DNA of 64,000 nt from Paenibacillus silviterrae (lineage in GTDB: Bacteria; Bacillota; Bacilli; Paenibacillales; NBRC-103111). Each line of letters begins with the position of its first letter. The first letter of the stretch is position 1. A program made the position numbers and the translations under genes. The notes beneath the pieces are model-generated. The model did not search any database, was not told where the DNA came from, and saw only the letters and a list, made by a program, of their open reading frames with translations. Positions 35,844 through 47,015 of the stretch are shown one piece after another. The stretch covers positions 1,364,001-1,428,000 of the forward strand of contig NZ_JASKUT010000001.1 in assembly GCF_030167925.1 (NCBI RefSeq), given 5' to 3'.

Positions 35844-36780
35844 GACGCACTACGGGTAATAGCCTCTCCAGTCCGATAGCGCTAATCAGCATTCGTTCCT
35901 TTTTACTGCCCAGCAGCTTCTGTGACCAGTCAACATACCCTCCGTCACCGATCACGTTTTCCTGACCATTCACGGTAATGATTACCGTAAATTGCAATCC
36001 CCGATAATACGCATTCTCGTTCGTTTCCGCAGATTCCATCACCTTGATCAGCGGATTCTTCAGCTGTATGTGCTCGCTGAGCCGTCCGATTAGGCCGCTG
36101 CTGTCCTTATATCCTCCGCGTCGTTGGAGCACCACGGTCATCTGCAGGTTCTCAAATAAGTTAAAAAGTGTTTCATACATTTGCAAATGCTCTACGATAG
36201 CTTCCTTTTCAAATAAATAAGAACCCCTGTCTTTTCCCGAGGTCACCATGCAAAACAATTGAAAATGTGGTAGCAGCCCGGGCATATCAAATCTTTGCGC
36301 TCGAACGTGCCGGTGCGTGGTGCATAGCCGGAGTGGGGCATCAACATTGCTTACTGTACCGGATTTTATTGCTTCACACATATATAAAGCAAGCATATTG
36401 GTCGCATCTGCGACGATTTCAGTCCCCCGCAAAGCAGAAATCACCTTGTTCTGATTGGCGGGGGCAACGACGGAGCATGAGCCTAGCGGGGCGGCCGGTG
36501 AAAGCTCGACCGGACGATAATTGAGCACTTCCGCAATATGTAATACGTCCAGCTCCAATTGCTTAAGCTGAATTGGGTTTACCTCAGACGGTTTACAAAA
36601 CCGGTTCGATGCATAGTTCACGAGCAGCTCTCGGTAGGAGATGTCGCTCGCTTTCAATCTCAAGAGCTCCAAAAGTAGCGAGTTTAGTTCCGAGGAGGAT
36701 AAGCAGCTCCTCAGAGTCAGTATTAGTTCCGGCTGGCCAATGCGCTGCAATATTCGATCTACCGCATGCCGTTCAGACAT
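35833..36780 (-). CDS. Uncharacterised protein with class II aaRS-like features
   Basis: The product (about 315 residues from ATG 36780; the frame extends to 36864 inside the arabinofuranosidase gene) is not a recognised enzyme. Strongly conserved-looking blocks are LSPAAPLGSCSVV with PANQNKVISALRGTE and DATNMLALYM, then LCTTHRHVRAQRFD leading to HFQLFCMVTSGKD. Near the C-terminus GDGGYVDW is followed by ISAIGLERL. The last block resembles motif 3 of class II aminoacyl-tRNA synthetases (GG-Y and G-G-ER) and the middle recalls motif 2. It might be an amino-acid- or adenylate-forming paralogue like HisZ or PoxA. It is the last gene of the Tm-1-like operon. Confidence 0.6.
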   Translation of the reverse strand: MSERHAVDRILQRIGQPELILTLRSCLSSSELNSLLLELLRLKASDISYRELLVNYASNRFCKPSEVNPIQLKQLELDVLHIAEVLNYRPVELSPAAPLGSCSVVAPANQNKVISALRGTEIVADATNMLALYMCEAIKSGTVSNVDAPLRLCTTHRHVRAQRFDMPGLLPHFQLFCMVTSGKDRGSYLFEKEAIVEHLQMYETLFNLFENLQMTVVLQRRGGYKDSSGLIGRLSEHIQLKNPLIKVMESAETNENAYYRGLQFTVIITVNGQENVIGDGGYVDWSQKLLGSKKERMLISAIGLERLLPVVRLIN

Positions 36781-36827
36781 ATCCCCTGCCGCCTCCTCTA
36801 TGCTTAAACAACGGGGATTCCACCCTG

Positions 36828-38357
<1,530 letters not shown>

Positions 38358-39113
38358 TTATGTAAAAAGATCTGGAACCATCAACTTGATCGCACCGACG
38401 CCCCCGAGCAGCAGAATGATCCGCTGAAACCAACGTACAGGTATGCGGGGAATGACCTGGATGCCGATAAGGGCTCCGGCGACAATGGCCGGCAACGCCC
38501 ACAGGTTCAACAGCAGCGAAGCTTCCGTGATCATATTCAGCTCCCAATAAAGTGGCACCTTGAGCAAATTGACGGTCAGGTAGAACCATGCTCCTGTCCC
38601 AATAAATTCCTGCTTGGGCAGCTTCTTGCCGAAGAGATACATCGACATGATCACGCCGGATACATTGCCAACCATCGTCGCATAGCCGGCCAAAATTCCC
38701 ATCGCCGATGTGAACCATGCCGATTGAGGAAGTAATTCATCCAGCTTCGAACCCAGCCGGTCCTTCAGCACCTGAAGCGCAATCAGCACGATCAGCAGCA
38801 GCCCCAGCAGGAATTGAATCAGCGTATCGTCAAATAATCGCAGGACGACATAGCCAACGCCAAGCCCGGTCAGCACCCATGGAATGAGTGAGATGAGATG
38901 CCTCCACACGACGCTTCGCCGGAAATAAACGACGGCGATAATATCCGCAGCGATGAGCACAGGAAGCAGCGTGCCTACCGCTTGCTTGGCTGGGAAGGTC
39001 TGACTCATCACTGCCGCATTGAGAATGCCGAGTGTCGCTAGCCCGGTCTTGGCAAACCCGGCCAGTACCCCGGCAATCAGCATAGTGATAATCTGAAGCA
39101 GCTCGCTGCTCAT
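38358..39113 (-). CDS. TauE/SafE-family membrane transporter
   Basis: A 251-residue polytopic membrane protein with about eight helices and the TauE/SafE repeat motif (LIAGVLAGFAKTG in the first half, MGILAGYATMVGNVSG in the second). Family members export sulfonates or organic anions or act in sulfur compound transport. The start overlaps the PEP-hydrolase-like stop by one base (TGATG), so translation is coupled. In this operon it may export an acidic end product; this is inference. Confidence 0.88.
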   Translation of the reverse strand: MSSELLQIITMLIAGVLAGFAKTGLATLGILNAAVMSQTFPAKQAVGTLLPVLIAADIIAVVYFRRSVVWRHLISLIPWVLTGLGVGYVVLRLFDDTLIQFLLGLLLIVLIALQVLKDRLGSKLDELLPQSAWFTSAMGILAGYATMVGNVSGVIMSMYLFGKKLPKQEFIGTGAWFYLTVNLLKVPLYWELNMITEASLLLNLWALPAIVAGALIGIQVIPRIPVRWFQRIILLLGGVGAIKLMVPDLFT

Positions 39114-39934
39114 CAGATTTGCTTAAACCTGCGAACCTGCTCCGTAATCGCAATTTCCGTAGGCAGTCGCTCGACACTGGAAGCCCCGAAGAAGCCGTCT
39201 ACGCCTTGAGTCTTGCTTAGGACATAGGCGGCATCCTCCGGTTCCGAAATGGGGCCGCCGTGGCAGATGACCAGAATGTCCGGGTTCACCGATTTCCCCG
39301 CATCGTGAATCCGTTGCACCACTTCGATGGATTCTTCCAGCGTTAACGCCGTTGCTGCCCCGATGCTTCCCTTCGTGGTCAAGCCTATATGCGCCACGAG
39401 AACATCGGCTCCAGCCTTGGCCATCTTGATCGCTTGCTCCTCGTCGAATACATATGGTGTCGTCAGCATATCAAGCTCATGGGCTTTGCGGATCATCTCG
39501 ACCTCCAGATCGTAGCCCATCCCTGTCTCCTCCAGATTTTGTCGAAACACTCCGTCGCATAGTCCTACCGTCGGGAAGTTTTGAACGCCGGTAAAGCCCA
39601 TGTCCTTCAGCTGCCGGAGATACACCTCCATAACGCGGAACGGGTCCGTACCGCAGACGCCGGCCAGCACGGGGGTATCCTTCACGATCGGCAGCACCTC
39701 CCCAGCCATCTCTACGACGATTTGGTTTGCGTCGCCGTAAGGCATGAGGCCTGCAAGCGAACCGCGCCCGGCCATCCGGTACCGTCCCGAGTTATAAATA
39801 ATGATGAGGTCGACGCCGCCCGCTTCAGCGCACTTGGCCGATAAGCCTGTGCCTGCGCCGGCACCGACCAGCTTCCGGCCCTCCGCCACCTGAGCCTTCA
39901 ATCGGGTAAGAGCTTCTTTTCTGGATATGGCCAC
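39113..39934 (-). CDS. Phosphoenolpyruvate-hydrolase-like TIM-barrel protein (Tm-1 C-terminal-domain homologue)
   Basis: A 273-residue TIM-barrel protein of the PEP hydrolase-like family, recognised from [20 protein letters not shown], the [25 protein letters not shown] block, [25 protein letters not shown] and the closing [12 protein letters not shown] phosphate-binding-like loop. Plant Tm-1 proteins carry this domain fused behind a UPF0261 domain; here the UPF0261 partner is a separate gene seven positions upstream (45572-46786) in the same operon. The reaction is not established. Confidence 0.87.
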   Translation of the reverse strand: MAISRKEALTRLKAQVAEGRKLVGAGAGTGLSAKCAEAGGVDLIIIYNSGRYRMAGRGSLAGLMPYGDANQIVVEMAGEVLPIVKDTPVLAGVCGTDPFRVMEVYLRQLKDMGFTGVQNFPTVGLCDGVFRQNLEETGMGYDLEVEMIRKAHELDMLTTPYVFDEEQAIKMAKAGADVLVAHIGLTTKGSIGAATALTLEESIEVVQRIHDAGKSVNPDILVICHGGPISEPEDAAYVLSKTQGVDGFFGASSVERLPTEIAITEQVRRFKQI

Positions 39935-39967
39935 GGTTGAATCCTCTCCTTTTCCCTATATGAGATT

Positions 39968-40000
39968 TTGGGGAGACGCCGCTCAAGGCATCCCCCCCAA
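39968..40000 (-). other. Intercistronic stem-loop after cupin gene
   Basis: GGGGAGACGCC and GGCATCCCCC form an imperfect stem with a six-base loop between the cupin stop and the PEP-hydrolase-like start. No T-run follows on the minus strand, so it is likelier an mRNA-stability element than a terminator. Confidence 0.45.
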
Positions 40001-40004
40001 TCGT

Positions 40005-40367
40005 TTATTCTCCGATCGTTTGCCGATCCGCCGATGAATAAGCGATAATCATCCGGCAAGGCTCCCAGCTCGTTACCTTGGCATTATGAGGGACACCCTG
40101 AGGAATGCGCAGCATCATGCCGGGCTCCAGATGAAATACCTCGTCACCGAGCGAATGATCGCACTCCCCGGACAGGACGAAGATGATTTCCTCGCAATTC
40201 GGATGAATGTGTCGATCATTGGCCTGACCTGCCTCAATATACACCATGCCGAAGGTCATCTCCGCTTCCGGATCGATCTCCTTGCCGCAAAGCCATTGAA
40301 TTTTGCCCCAGCCCATATTCAAAATTCGTTGCTCATCCTGTTTACGTAAATCGGTAATGGTTGCCAT
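40005..40367 (-). CDS. Small cupin-domain protein
   Basis: A single-domain cupin of about 120 residues. Motif 1 is HIHPNCEEIIFVLSG and motif 2 is LEPGMMLRIPQGVPH, giving His and Glu metal-ligand candidates. ATG 40367 has AAGGAGATG upstream; the frame reaches 40421 without a site. It lies 19 bp after the solute-binding gene. Such cupins are often sugar isomerases, epimerases or small-molecule sensors; nothing decides between these. Confidence 0.85.
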   Translation of the reverse strand: MATITDLRKQDEQRILNMGWGKIQWLCGKEIDPEAEMTFGMVYIEAGQANDRHIHPNCEEIIFVLSGECDHSLGDEVFHLEPGMMLRIPQGVPHNAKVTSWEPCRMIIAYSSADRQTIGE

Positions 40368-40386
40368 GTGCCCATCTCCTTTTTGT

Positions 40387-41898
40387 TTACTTCGCCGTTG
40401 TACGTTCTTTATAAGCTGCATTCATTTCTTGAATAATCTTCTGATAATTTGCATCCTGCTTAAGCTCTTGAACGAATTTATCCCATGCATCGATTCCCAC
40501 CTTGCCCATGACCACCTGCGTCTTCATGTCATTAATCTTCTTGGTGTAATCGGCTCCGAGCTTCGTATTGGTTTCCGAATAGAGCCCGATTTCATGCCGT
40601 TCTGAGCTGATCTTAGCTTTGGCATCGATAATCTTCTTATTTCTTTCGAATATTTCCCGAGGCATGCCCGGTGCAAAAGCATACATATATGGATCATGCT
40701 TCATAAATAGCTTGCCCCATGCCCCTGGACCCAGGCTGTCCTTCACCGCTTGCTCATTGGTCACATAAAATCCGTCTTCCTTCTTAAAGTGTACCCCTTC
40801 AATACCGTAGTTGGATAAAATGTGGCCTTCTTCCGTAGCGCCGAAATCGAGAACGGATAAAATTTTACGCATTTTCGCTTCCGGAACGCTTTTGGGAATG
40901 GCGAATACTCCGATAAAGCCGGAATTTTGCTGCTGGAACGGTCCTTTTTTCGCTTCTAAGGAAACGATCGGCTCCCAATTCACCTTCGGATCTCTTTTCC
41001 ATTGATCGTACTGCCATCGCCACATTGCTTCGATCGTTTCCGTCGTGATTCCTGATTTTCCTGTGGTGGCCAAATCGGTTATGTCCTGACTCTTCATTAC
41101 GGCGAAATCTTTAGGAATCAGGTCTTCATCAAAAAGCTTCTTCTTGTACAGCAGTGCTTCTCTCATTTCAGGCTCTAATGTAATGTCAATGAGGTTACCG
41201 TTGACAGGCTTCCATTTGCTGCTGGCGTTCGCAAAAATAAATTCAATTTGATCATGCGTGCGCATCGTATAGCCGACAGGATTTTTCGTTCCATCAGGAT
41301 CCTTTTCTTTAAAAACCTTCATCACGTTGTATAAATCGTCTAATGTTTTAGGCATTTGTAATCCGAGCCTGTCGAGCCAGTCCCTGCGTATGTAGAAGGT
41401 TGTTCCCCCCTCAAGAGGACGTACGATAGGAACGACATAGTTTTTGCCGTTTATTTTCGTATTTTCCCAAATGGCTCTCGGTGATTCCATCAGGTTTTTG
41501 TAATCCTTAAGATAAGGTGTTAAATCCCAAAACGCCCCTTGCTTAACCATCGTTTGAAATTGGGGAATACTTGTCGTATCCGGCAATCGAATCGCATCCG
41601 GAAGGTCACCGGAGGCTAATAGCACATTGAGCTTGTCGTTATACACCGGATCGGAAACCCATGTAATATTCAGCTTGGAATTGGTCTTTTTTTCGAATTC
41701 TTTTAACACCGGATTATCCGGCCCAGGAGGCTGCGTGATGGAAAAGTTAGCAAAAATGTTGAGTGCCATAGGCGCCTCTTTGCCATCCTCCTGTTTCACG
41801 GTCGTTCCCGCTGGGCCGTCGCCGGAGCATGCTGCAGTGACAACCGCTAAGCCTGACAGTATGACGATCAACGCATGTCTTTTTGAGGTTTTTCTCAT
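40387..41898 (-). CDS. LplA-type ABC importer solute-binding lipoprotein
   Basis: A 503-residue lipoprotein: signal ending VVTAAC (C24), linker, and LplA-type binding fold with VLLASGDLPDAIRLPD near residue 95 and RRDWLDRLGLQMPKTLDDLY near 170, a block found in most LplA relatives. It belongs with the LplB- and LplC-type permeases directly upstream and defines substrate capture for the Tm-1-like operon. Confidence 0.92.
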   Translation of the reverse strand: MRKTSKRHALIVILSGLAVVTAACSGDGPAGTTVKQEDGKEAPMALNIFANFSITQPPGPDNPVLKEFEKKTNSKLNITWVSDPVYNDKLNVLLASGDLPDAIRLPDTTSIPQFQTMVKQGAFWDLTPYLKDYKNLMESPRAIWENTKINGKNYVVPIVRPLEGGTTFYIRRDWLDRLGLQMPKTLDDLYNVMKVFKEKDPDGTKNPVGYTMRTHDQIEFIFANASSKWKPVNGNLIDITLEPEMREALLYKKKLFDEDLIPKDFAVMKSQDITDLATTGKSGITTETIEAMWRWQYDQWKRDPKVNWEPIVSLEAKKGPFQQQNSGFIGVFAIPKSVPEAKMRKILSVLDFGATEEGHILSNYGIEGVHFKKEDGFYVTNEQAVKDSLGPGAWGKLFMKHDPYMYAFAPGMPREIFERNKKIIDAKAKISSERHEIGLYSETNTKLGADYTKKINDMKTQVVMGKVGIDAWDKFVQELKQDANYQKIIQEMNAAYKERTTAK

Positions 41899-41930
41899 AC
41901 GCTTTCCCCTTTCTCAACATTAGACTTTGC

Positions 41931-42812
41931 TCAGCCCTTCACCGAACCGAGCATAACGCCTTTGGCAAAATGCTTTTGCAAAAACGGATATACCGCCAAG
42001 ATGGGAAGTGTTGCGATAACGACCGCTGCCATTTTAATCGTTTGAACGGGAAGTTGGCCTTCTGACATCATTTCAGCAGCGGAAGAACCACCTGTTGTTG
42101 TATCCGATTCAATTAACATGTTTCTTAATACCACCTGCAAGGGTACTTTCTCATAATCGTTGATATATAAAATTGCATTGAAGAACGTGTTCCAATAGCC
42201 CACAGCATAGAACAAACCGAATGCAGCAAGTGCAGGAGCGGACAGCGGTAGAACGATCCGGAAAAAGGTGCCGAGTTCGTTGCAGCCGTCGATCATCGCT
42301 GCGTCCTCGAGCTCTACCGGAATGCTATCAAAAAAGCTTTTCATCAGAATGACATTCCATCCGCTGACCAGCACCGGTATGATGAGTGACCAAATACTGT
42401 TAATTAACCCAAACTCACGAACGATTATGTAGTTGGGAATGATCCCTGGGTTGAACAGGATCGTGATCAGAACCATCAGCATCAAAATTCTTCTTCCGAG
42501 TAATCTTTTCCGCGACATGCCGAACGCCATGGCAGCAGTGAAAATCAAGCTTAATCCCGTCCCCACGGTTGCCAGGAACGTGCTGACGAAGGTAGCGTTC
42601 TTGAATGCATTGGTACTGAGCAAATAAGCATAAGATGCCGTGGTCCATTTTTGAGGAAATAAGACAAAGCCGTTTTTGGCCAAATATTCCCGGGGATCCG
42701 TGAATGACACGACAAACACATAGTAAAGCGGAAATACGGTGATGAATCCTATGAGTACCAATAAAATGATATTGAAACCATTGAACAGTCGACCGCCAAG
42801 GCTTTCTTTCAT
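41931..42812 (-). CDS. LplC-type ABC importer permease
   Basis: A 293-residue inner-membrane subunit with an EAA loop (ELEDAAMIDGCNELGTFF) and a C-terminal MLGSVKG. Its start coincides with the end of the LplB-type gene (one-base overlap), so the two are translationally coupled and form the heterodimeric channel. Confidence 0.92.
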   Translation of the reverse strand: MKESLGGRLFNGFNIILLVLIGFITVFPLYYVFVVSFTDPREYLAKNGFVLFPQKWTTASYAYLLSTNAFKNATFVSTFLATVGTGLSLIFTAAMAFGMSRKRLLGRRILMLMVLITILFNPGIIPNYIIVREFGLINSIWSLIIPVLVSGWNVILMKSFFDSIPVELEDAAMIDGCNELGTFFRIVLPLSAPALAAFGLFYAVGYWNTFFNAILYINDYEKVPLQVVLRNMLIESDTTTGGSSAAEMMSEGQLPVQTIKMAAVVIATLPILAVYPFLQKHFAKGVMLGSVKG

Positions 42813-43774
42813 TAATAGACACCTTCCTCGCCAAACCGCTTCGCCAATTTGTTTGCCAAAATTACGAGGATAAGACCGACCACTGATTTGAACAGACCTA
42901 CTGCGGTGCTGTAACTGAACTGTCCGCTCTGAATACCGTTGCGGTACACATACGTTTCAAACACGTCTGCATATTTAGCCACAGCCCCGTTACTCATCAG
43001 AAATACTTGCTCGAACCCGACATCCATAATATGACCTAACCTTAGGATCAACAGGACCAATATCACGTTACGGATCCCGGGGAGAGTCACATGCCAGGCC
43101 TGCAGCCATCGGTTGGCTCCGTCTATCTTGGCAGCCTCGTATAATTGCGGATCCACCGCAGTTATCGCTGCTAGTATGATGATGGTTCCCCAGCCGGTTT
43201 CCTTCCATATGTTTTGTGCAACTAGCATTCCCCAAAAGGTATCCGTATTGGTTAGAAAATCATACTTTGCCAACCCCATCGACATCAGCATCATATTCAC
43301 GAGGCCTGAGGTTTGGGACAAAAGCAGGAAGGAGATGCCTGCGATGATCACCCAGGACAAAAAATGAGGCAAATAGACAATCGATTGAATGATCCGTTTG
43401 AAGACCTGGTTATTTACCTCGTTTAGCATCAAAGACAAGATGATCGGAAGCGGAAAGAAAAAAAACAGATTCAATAAGCTAATCACCATCGTATTTCGGA
43501 AAAGCAAGTAAAAATCGGGATTCGTAAAGAAACGTATAAAGTGCTCAAACCCGACCCAATCGCTTTTCCAAACACCGGCATAAGGTGAATATTCTTGAAA
43601 CGCAATGATAATCCCCCACATGGGGAGGTATTTGAAAAGAATAAAAAATACCACCCCAGGGACAACAAGCAGATACAGATACTTATCGCGTCGTAAAGTT
43701 AACCAAAGCATTCGGATCCATGTCTTTTGGCTTTCCATAGCATGGGGCTTCAGGGGAGTGGTTTGGGATTTCAT
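42812..43774 (-). CDS. LplB-type ABC importer permease
   Basis: A 320-residue permease with the LplB landmark KYLPMWGIIIAFQEY and an EAA loop (QLYEAAKIDGANRWLQAW). It ends KRFGEEGVY, typical of the family. AGGAGG precedes the ATG. It follows the TIM-barrel isomerase gene by 23 bp. Confidence 0.92.
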   Translation of the reverse strand: MKSQTTPLKPHAMESQKTWIRMLWLTLRRDKYLYLLVVPGVVFFILFKYLPMWGIIIAFQEYSPYAGVWKSDWVGFEHFIRFFTNPDFYLLFRNTMVISLLNLFFFFPLPIILSLMLNEVNNQVFKRIIQSIVYLPHFLSWVIIAGISFLLLSQTSGLVNMMLMSMGLAKYDFLTNTDTFWGMLVAQNIWKETGWGTIIILAAITAVDPQLYEAAKIDGANRWLQAWHVTLPGIRNVILVLLILRLGHIMDVGFEQVFLMSNGAVAKYADVFETYVYRNGIQSGQFSYSTAVGLFKSVVGLILVILANKLAKRFGEEGVY

Positions 43775-43797
43775 AGCCTTATCCTCCTGCGTTTCTT

Positions 43798-44559
43798 CTA
43801 TTTACTTAATCCTAAGCCCTTCTGCATAAAGGCGTAGCATTCCTTCATTCCAAGGGTGATGTCGCCGCCGCTTTCTTCGTCGGCCGAAACCCAACCGGCA
43901 TAACATGCTTGGCGGATCGCCGCAAAGATCGGTTCGAAGTCAATATTCCCTTGCCCGAGCACACGCCATTCTCCGTTTGCGAAATCCTTCATGTGGAAAT
44001 TGTCGATCACAGGCGCATAGCTGGTAATAATCTCCGCTACATTATGAATGCCGGATTTGACCAGATGTGCGGTATCTACGGTGAGGCCGACTACTTGATC
44101 GCGAACCTCCTCAAAGAATATATCGAAGTCCTCGCGATACATGACCGGCTGGTTATGATGATGGTGGAGCGATAGCGAGATTCCGTGCTGGCGGGCCTCT
44201 TTACCCAGCTCGGTCAGGACCGCAGCATATTTTCGGATATCCTGGGTCGTTACCTGATTACGAGGAATCCCATGGCAATACACGATGATTTCGGTTCCGA
44301 TCCGCTCACCGAATCGCAGCAATTTCCGAAGCGTGCTGATGCTGCCTTCATCGAGCGTTCCGCCGGTGATCAGAGCGGAACCGATGCCGGGGTAAGCTCC
44401 CCATTCCTCCAGGAAGCGCTCGGGCTCCCCAATATAAGGAGCATATTGCCCGTGCTTTAATTGAAGTCCTTCGTAACCGATGCTCCGGTAGCTGTGGAAG
44501 AGAGAGTCCCGTTCTTCCACAGTGGCCGTTGGTCTGGAAAACGCGAGCTTTATGCTCAT
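43798..44559 (-). CDS. Sugar phosphate isomerase/epimerase-like TIM-barrel protein
   Basis: A 253-residue xylose-isomerase-like TIM barrel. Metal-site candidates are seen in SLSLHHHHNQPVM, VGLTVDTAHLVKSG, IDNFHMKDFANGEWRVLGQG and GWVSADEESGG, the classic order His/Glu, Asp-His, His, Glu. The start overlaps the stop of the Gfo/Idh/MocA gene by four bases (ATGA), so the two proteins are made together. It probably works on the keto-sugar formed by that dehydrogenase. Confidence 0.9.
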   Translation of the reverse strand: MSIKLAFSRPTATVEERDSLFHSYRSIGYEGLQLKHGQYAPYIGEPERFLEEWGAYPGIGSALITGGTLDEGSISTLRKLLRFGERIGTEIIVYCHGIPRNQVTTQDIRKYAAVLTELGKEARQHGISLSLHHHHNQPVMYREDFDIFFEEVRDQVVGLTVDTAHLVKSGIHNVAEIITSYAPVIDNFHMKDFANGEWRVLGQGNIDFEPIFAAIRQACYAGWVSADEESGGDITLGMKECYAFMQKGLGLSK

Positions 44560-45551
44560 ACCTGCACACCTCTATTCAGATATACGATGCGATGCTCCTT
44601 CGCCGATACATAAGCCGCATCCAGCATCGCGACCGTTTTCAAATTATCTCTGGCGCTGTTCGGCGCTTCTACGCCGGTTTCCAGCGAAACGAGCAGATGG
44701 TTCAGTCCTTCATACGTCGCTACCTCGCGGGACACGGCGTTTGGCCAGCTTTGTACCGGCTTCGCTTCTCCCTTGCGGTATAAATCCACATTGCTGTGAG
44801 TCGCTTGCAGTGAGCCGGTCTCTCCAATCACGATCATCTCTGTTCTTCGGACGGCGGAGGAGAAGCTTTGCGTATACGTGGCGATGGCTCCATTCTCAAA
44901 GGCCACTTGTACCGTAGCATCCGTTTCCCCGACACAATCGATGGCAGGAGATGATGTCATTAACGCGGTTACCGAGGTTGCTTCGGAGCTCAAGATTTGT
45001 CGGAAGCCGTCAAACCAGTGAATCCCCATAACAGAAAGCGCGTGACGCTCGCATTGCAGCCTCCAGCCTGCATCCTGACGGAAAAACAAATTGTTGAATA
45101 TGATAGCGGTTACATTTCCGATCGTTTGCTCAGCAACGATTTGCTTTACCACATCGAAGGTGAAATGACGTCTGAAGTTTTGATTGACGGATATCGGAAT
45201 GCCGAGCTTCTCAGCCTTTTCCGTAATTTCGATCGCATCGCTTAACGTATCGGAGAAGGGCTTCTCAACGAAGAGCGGGAATCCGGCCTCGAGCAGCGGG
45301 AACACAACCTGCTTGCGTAAGGATGTAGGCGTACATACAACCGCCACATCGACTCCACTGTTCTTGATAAAATCGTCCAACGAATGGAACTGCTTCGCGA
45401 TCCCGTACCTCTCGGCCTTCTGGCTTGCTGCTTCTGGATTCGGGTCGCAGATTGCCGCAATCTCCACGCGATCGGCTTGCTCCTTGTAGCCTTCCAAGTG
45501 AAGCTCTGTTACGCCGCCGGCACCGATAAGTCCTACTTTATACTTTTTCAT
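44556..45551 (-). CDS. Gfo/Idh/MocA family oxidoreductase
   Basis: A 331-residue NAD(P)-dependent dehydrogenase with the Rossmann motif KVGLIGAGGVTELHLEG at its N-terminus and FVEKPFSDTL as the EKP block. The C-terminal domain contains SVMGIHWFDGFRQ, giving the usual substrate-site His. It is coupled to the TIM-barrel gene and preceded by the UPF0261 gene. It probably oxidises a hydroxyl of the imported sugar or its aglycone-bearing glycoside. Confidence 0.92.
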   Translation of the reverse strand: MKKYKVGLIGAGGVTELHLEGYKEQADRVEIAAICDPNPEAASQKAERYGIAKQFHSLDDFIKNSGVDVAVVCTPTSLRKQVVFPLLEAGFPLFVEKPFSDTLSDAIEITEKAEKLGIPISVNQNFRRHFTFDVVKQIVAEQTIGNVTAIIFNNLFFRQDAGWRLQCERHALSVMGIHWFDGFRQILSSEATSVTALMTSSPAIDCVGETDATVQVAFENGAIATYTQSFSSAVRRTEMIVIGETGSLQATHSNVDLYRKGEAKPVQSWPNAVSREVATYEGLNHLLVSLETGVEAPNSARDNLKTVAMLDAAYVSAKEHRIVYLNRGVQV

Positions 45552-45571
45552 AGTTTATTCCACCTTTTGGT

Positions 45572-46786
45572 TTATTTTGTTTGAGTAAGCATGGATAGCA
45601 GCAGCTGTACCGCTTTGTCCGCGAACTCAGGCGCATTGATGTTGCAGTCCAGCTCGTATACAAGAATTTCAGGCTTTACGTATCGCTTAATGGCGTCGAA
45701 GCACGCCCGGTCGGCCTCCGGATTCCAGAAGGGCTGGCCCGGACTGTCCAGAATCGATACACCTTGTAATGGAATAAGAAACGCAACGGGACCGCTGCTT
45801 GCATTCGCTTTGTCAGCTAAGATACGGCCGATCACCGCATTCTCCTCTTCCGTCGTTCTCATTAGTGTAACATTGGGATTCCATTCGTATAAATTACGGT
45901 CCGCATACCGTTGTGGCACGGTGCTACGCGCGTGAAAATTGACCATATCCACACAGCCGGGGACGATGACCTGTGGAATGCCCCGGGCAGCAGCCCCATC
46001 ACCCCGCTCCGGGCCTGCAGCGAATACACCGCCTGCGATTTCATCCGCCCATTCTGTCGTAGTTATGTCTAGAATCCCGTTTATGTATCCGCCCTCCGTT
46101 AAGCTATCGAGTGTTCGGCCTCCGGTTCCTGTGCAGTGAAATACGAGCACCTCGTAACCATTTGTCTCCAAGCTCGTTCTTGCCCGTTCCACGCAGGCGG
46201 TCGTATTGCCGAACATGCTGGCTGCGATCATAGGCTTATCGGCTCCGGAAGCCACTGTGGATTCTACCATGCCGCAGACCGCGCCGGACGCCCGGGTGAA
46301 CACCGCCCGGCTGATCCGGTTCACACCGGATACGTCGACGATCGCGGGAAACAGGAGAATGTCCTTTGTGCCCACATAGCCGCTTGTATCCCCTGAAGCA
46401 ACCGTCGATACGATCACCTTCGGAAATCCGATCGGCAATGCCCTCATAGCACTGCTGGCGACGGTGGTACCGGCCGTTCCTCCCATGCCGATGATGCCTT
46501 GGATGGCTCCCGCCTCATAAAGCTCGCGGACAACGGCGGCCGCACCGGCAGCCATGACCGTCATCGCTTCCCCGCGATCCCGGCGCTTAACCAACTCCTC
46601 GATTGGTGTCCCCCCTGAAGCGGCAACCCGATCTCTCCCAACATCCGGCTTCAACTGTGGCTCGTCAATGACGCCAGTATCGATTACAAGCGTGCGATGT
46701 CCGCGGGCCTCGATCTGCTGCTTCACATACTCGAATTCCGGGCCCTTCGTATCCATGGCACCGATCACACCAATGGTGCTTCCCAT
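45572..46786 (-). CDS. UPF0261 / Tm-1-like ATP-binding domain protein
   Basis: A 404-residue protein of the UPF0261 family, recognised from IGVIGAMDTKGPEFEYVK at the N-terminus, IGMGGTAGTTVASSAMRALP, KVIVSTVASGD, MVESTVASGADKPMIAASMFGNTTA and FHCTGTGGRTLDSL. These blocks form the ATP-binding-like core first seen in the tomato Tm-1 N-terminal region. ATG 46786 has GGAGGGG upstream; the frame extends to 46852 without one. First gene of the region D operon, about 60 bp after the predicted transcription start. Confidence 0.9.
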   Translation of the reverse strand: MGSTIGVIGAMDTKGPEFEYVKQQIEARGHRTLVIDTGVIDEPQLKPDVGRDRVAASGGTPIEELVKRRDRGEAMTVMAAGAAAVVRELYEAGAIQGIIGMGGTAGTTVASSAMRALPIGFPKVIVSTVASGDTSGYVGTKDILLFPAIVDVSGVNRISRAVFTRASGAVCGMVESTVASGADKPMIAASMFGNTTACVERARTSLETNGYEVLVFHCTGTGGRTLDSLTEGGYINGILDITTTEWADEIAGGVFAAGPERGDGAAARGIPQVIVPGCVDMVNFHARSTVPQRYADRNLYEWNPNVTLMRTTEEENAVIGRILADKANASSGPVAFLIPLQGVSILDSPGQPFWNPEADRACFDAIKRYVKPEILVYELDCNINAPEFADKAVQLLLSMLTQTK

Positions 46787-46854
46787 CGTATCCCCTCCTT
46801 CTGCGAATCTGACTTCAACACATCCTACGCGGGTCCGTTCAACAATATGCACAT

Positions 46855-46882
46855 AAAATATATTTGGTTAAACTATATTCAA
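46855..46882 (-). promoter_or_regulatory. Promoter of the Tm-1-like operon
   Basis: On the minus strand TTGAAT (46882-46877), a 16-bp spacer and TATTTT (46860-46855) lie about 70 bp upstream of the UPF0261 start. The -35 sits inside the palindrome at 46878-46892. Confidence 0.5.
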
Positions 46883-46892
46883 CATGGTTGAA
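46878..46892. promoter_or_regulatory. Operator candidate, copy 1 (TTCAAC-N3-GTTGAA)
   Basis: TTCAACATGGTTGAA is a perfect six-base dyad with three-base centre that overlaps the -35 of the catabolic operon promoter. A second copy lies on the divergent regulator promoter. Confidence 0.62.
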
Positions 46893-47015
46893 ATGTACTA
46901 AAGGTTGCTCTGGCTCTCTGAAATCCATTAAGCATGCTTTCCAAATATTTTCTTGGCATATTTCCCTTGTTACCAAGCATATTTTTCAACACAGCATGGA
47001 ACTGGCTCCCACCGT

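Noticed and set aside
38358..39113. TauE-type exporter taken as a sign of sulfosugar (sulfoquinovose) breakdown
   Set aside because: No sulfoquinovosidase, transaldolase or other sulfo-pathway gene is present; TauE/SafE proteins also export other anions.
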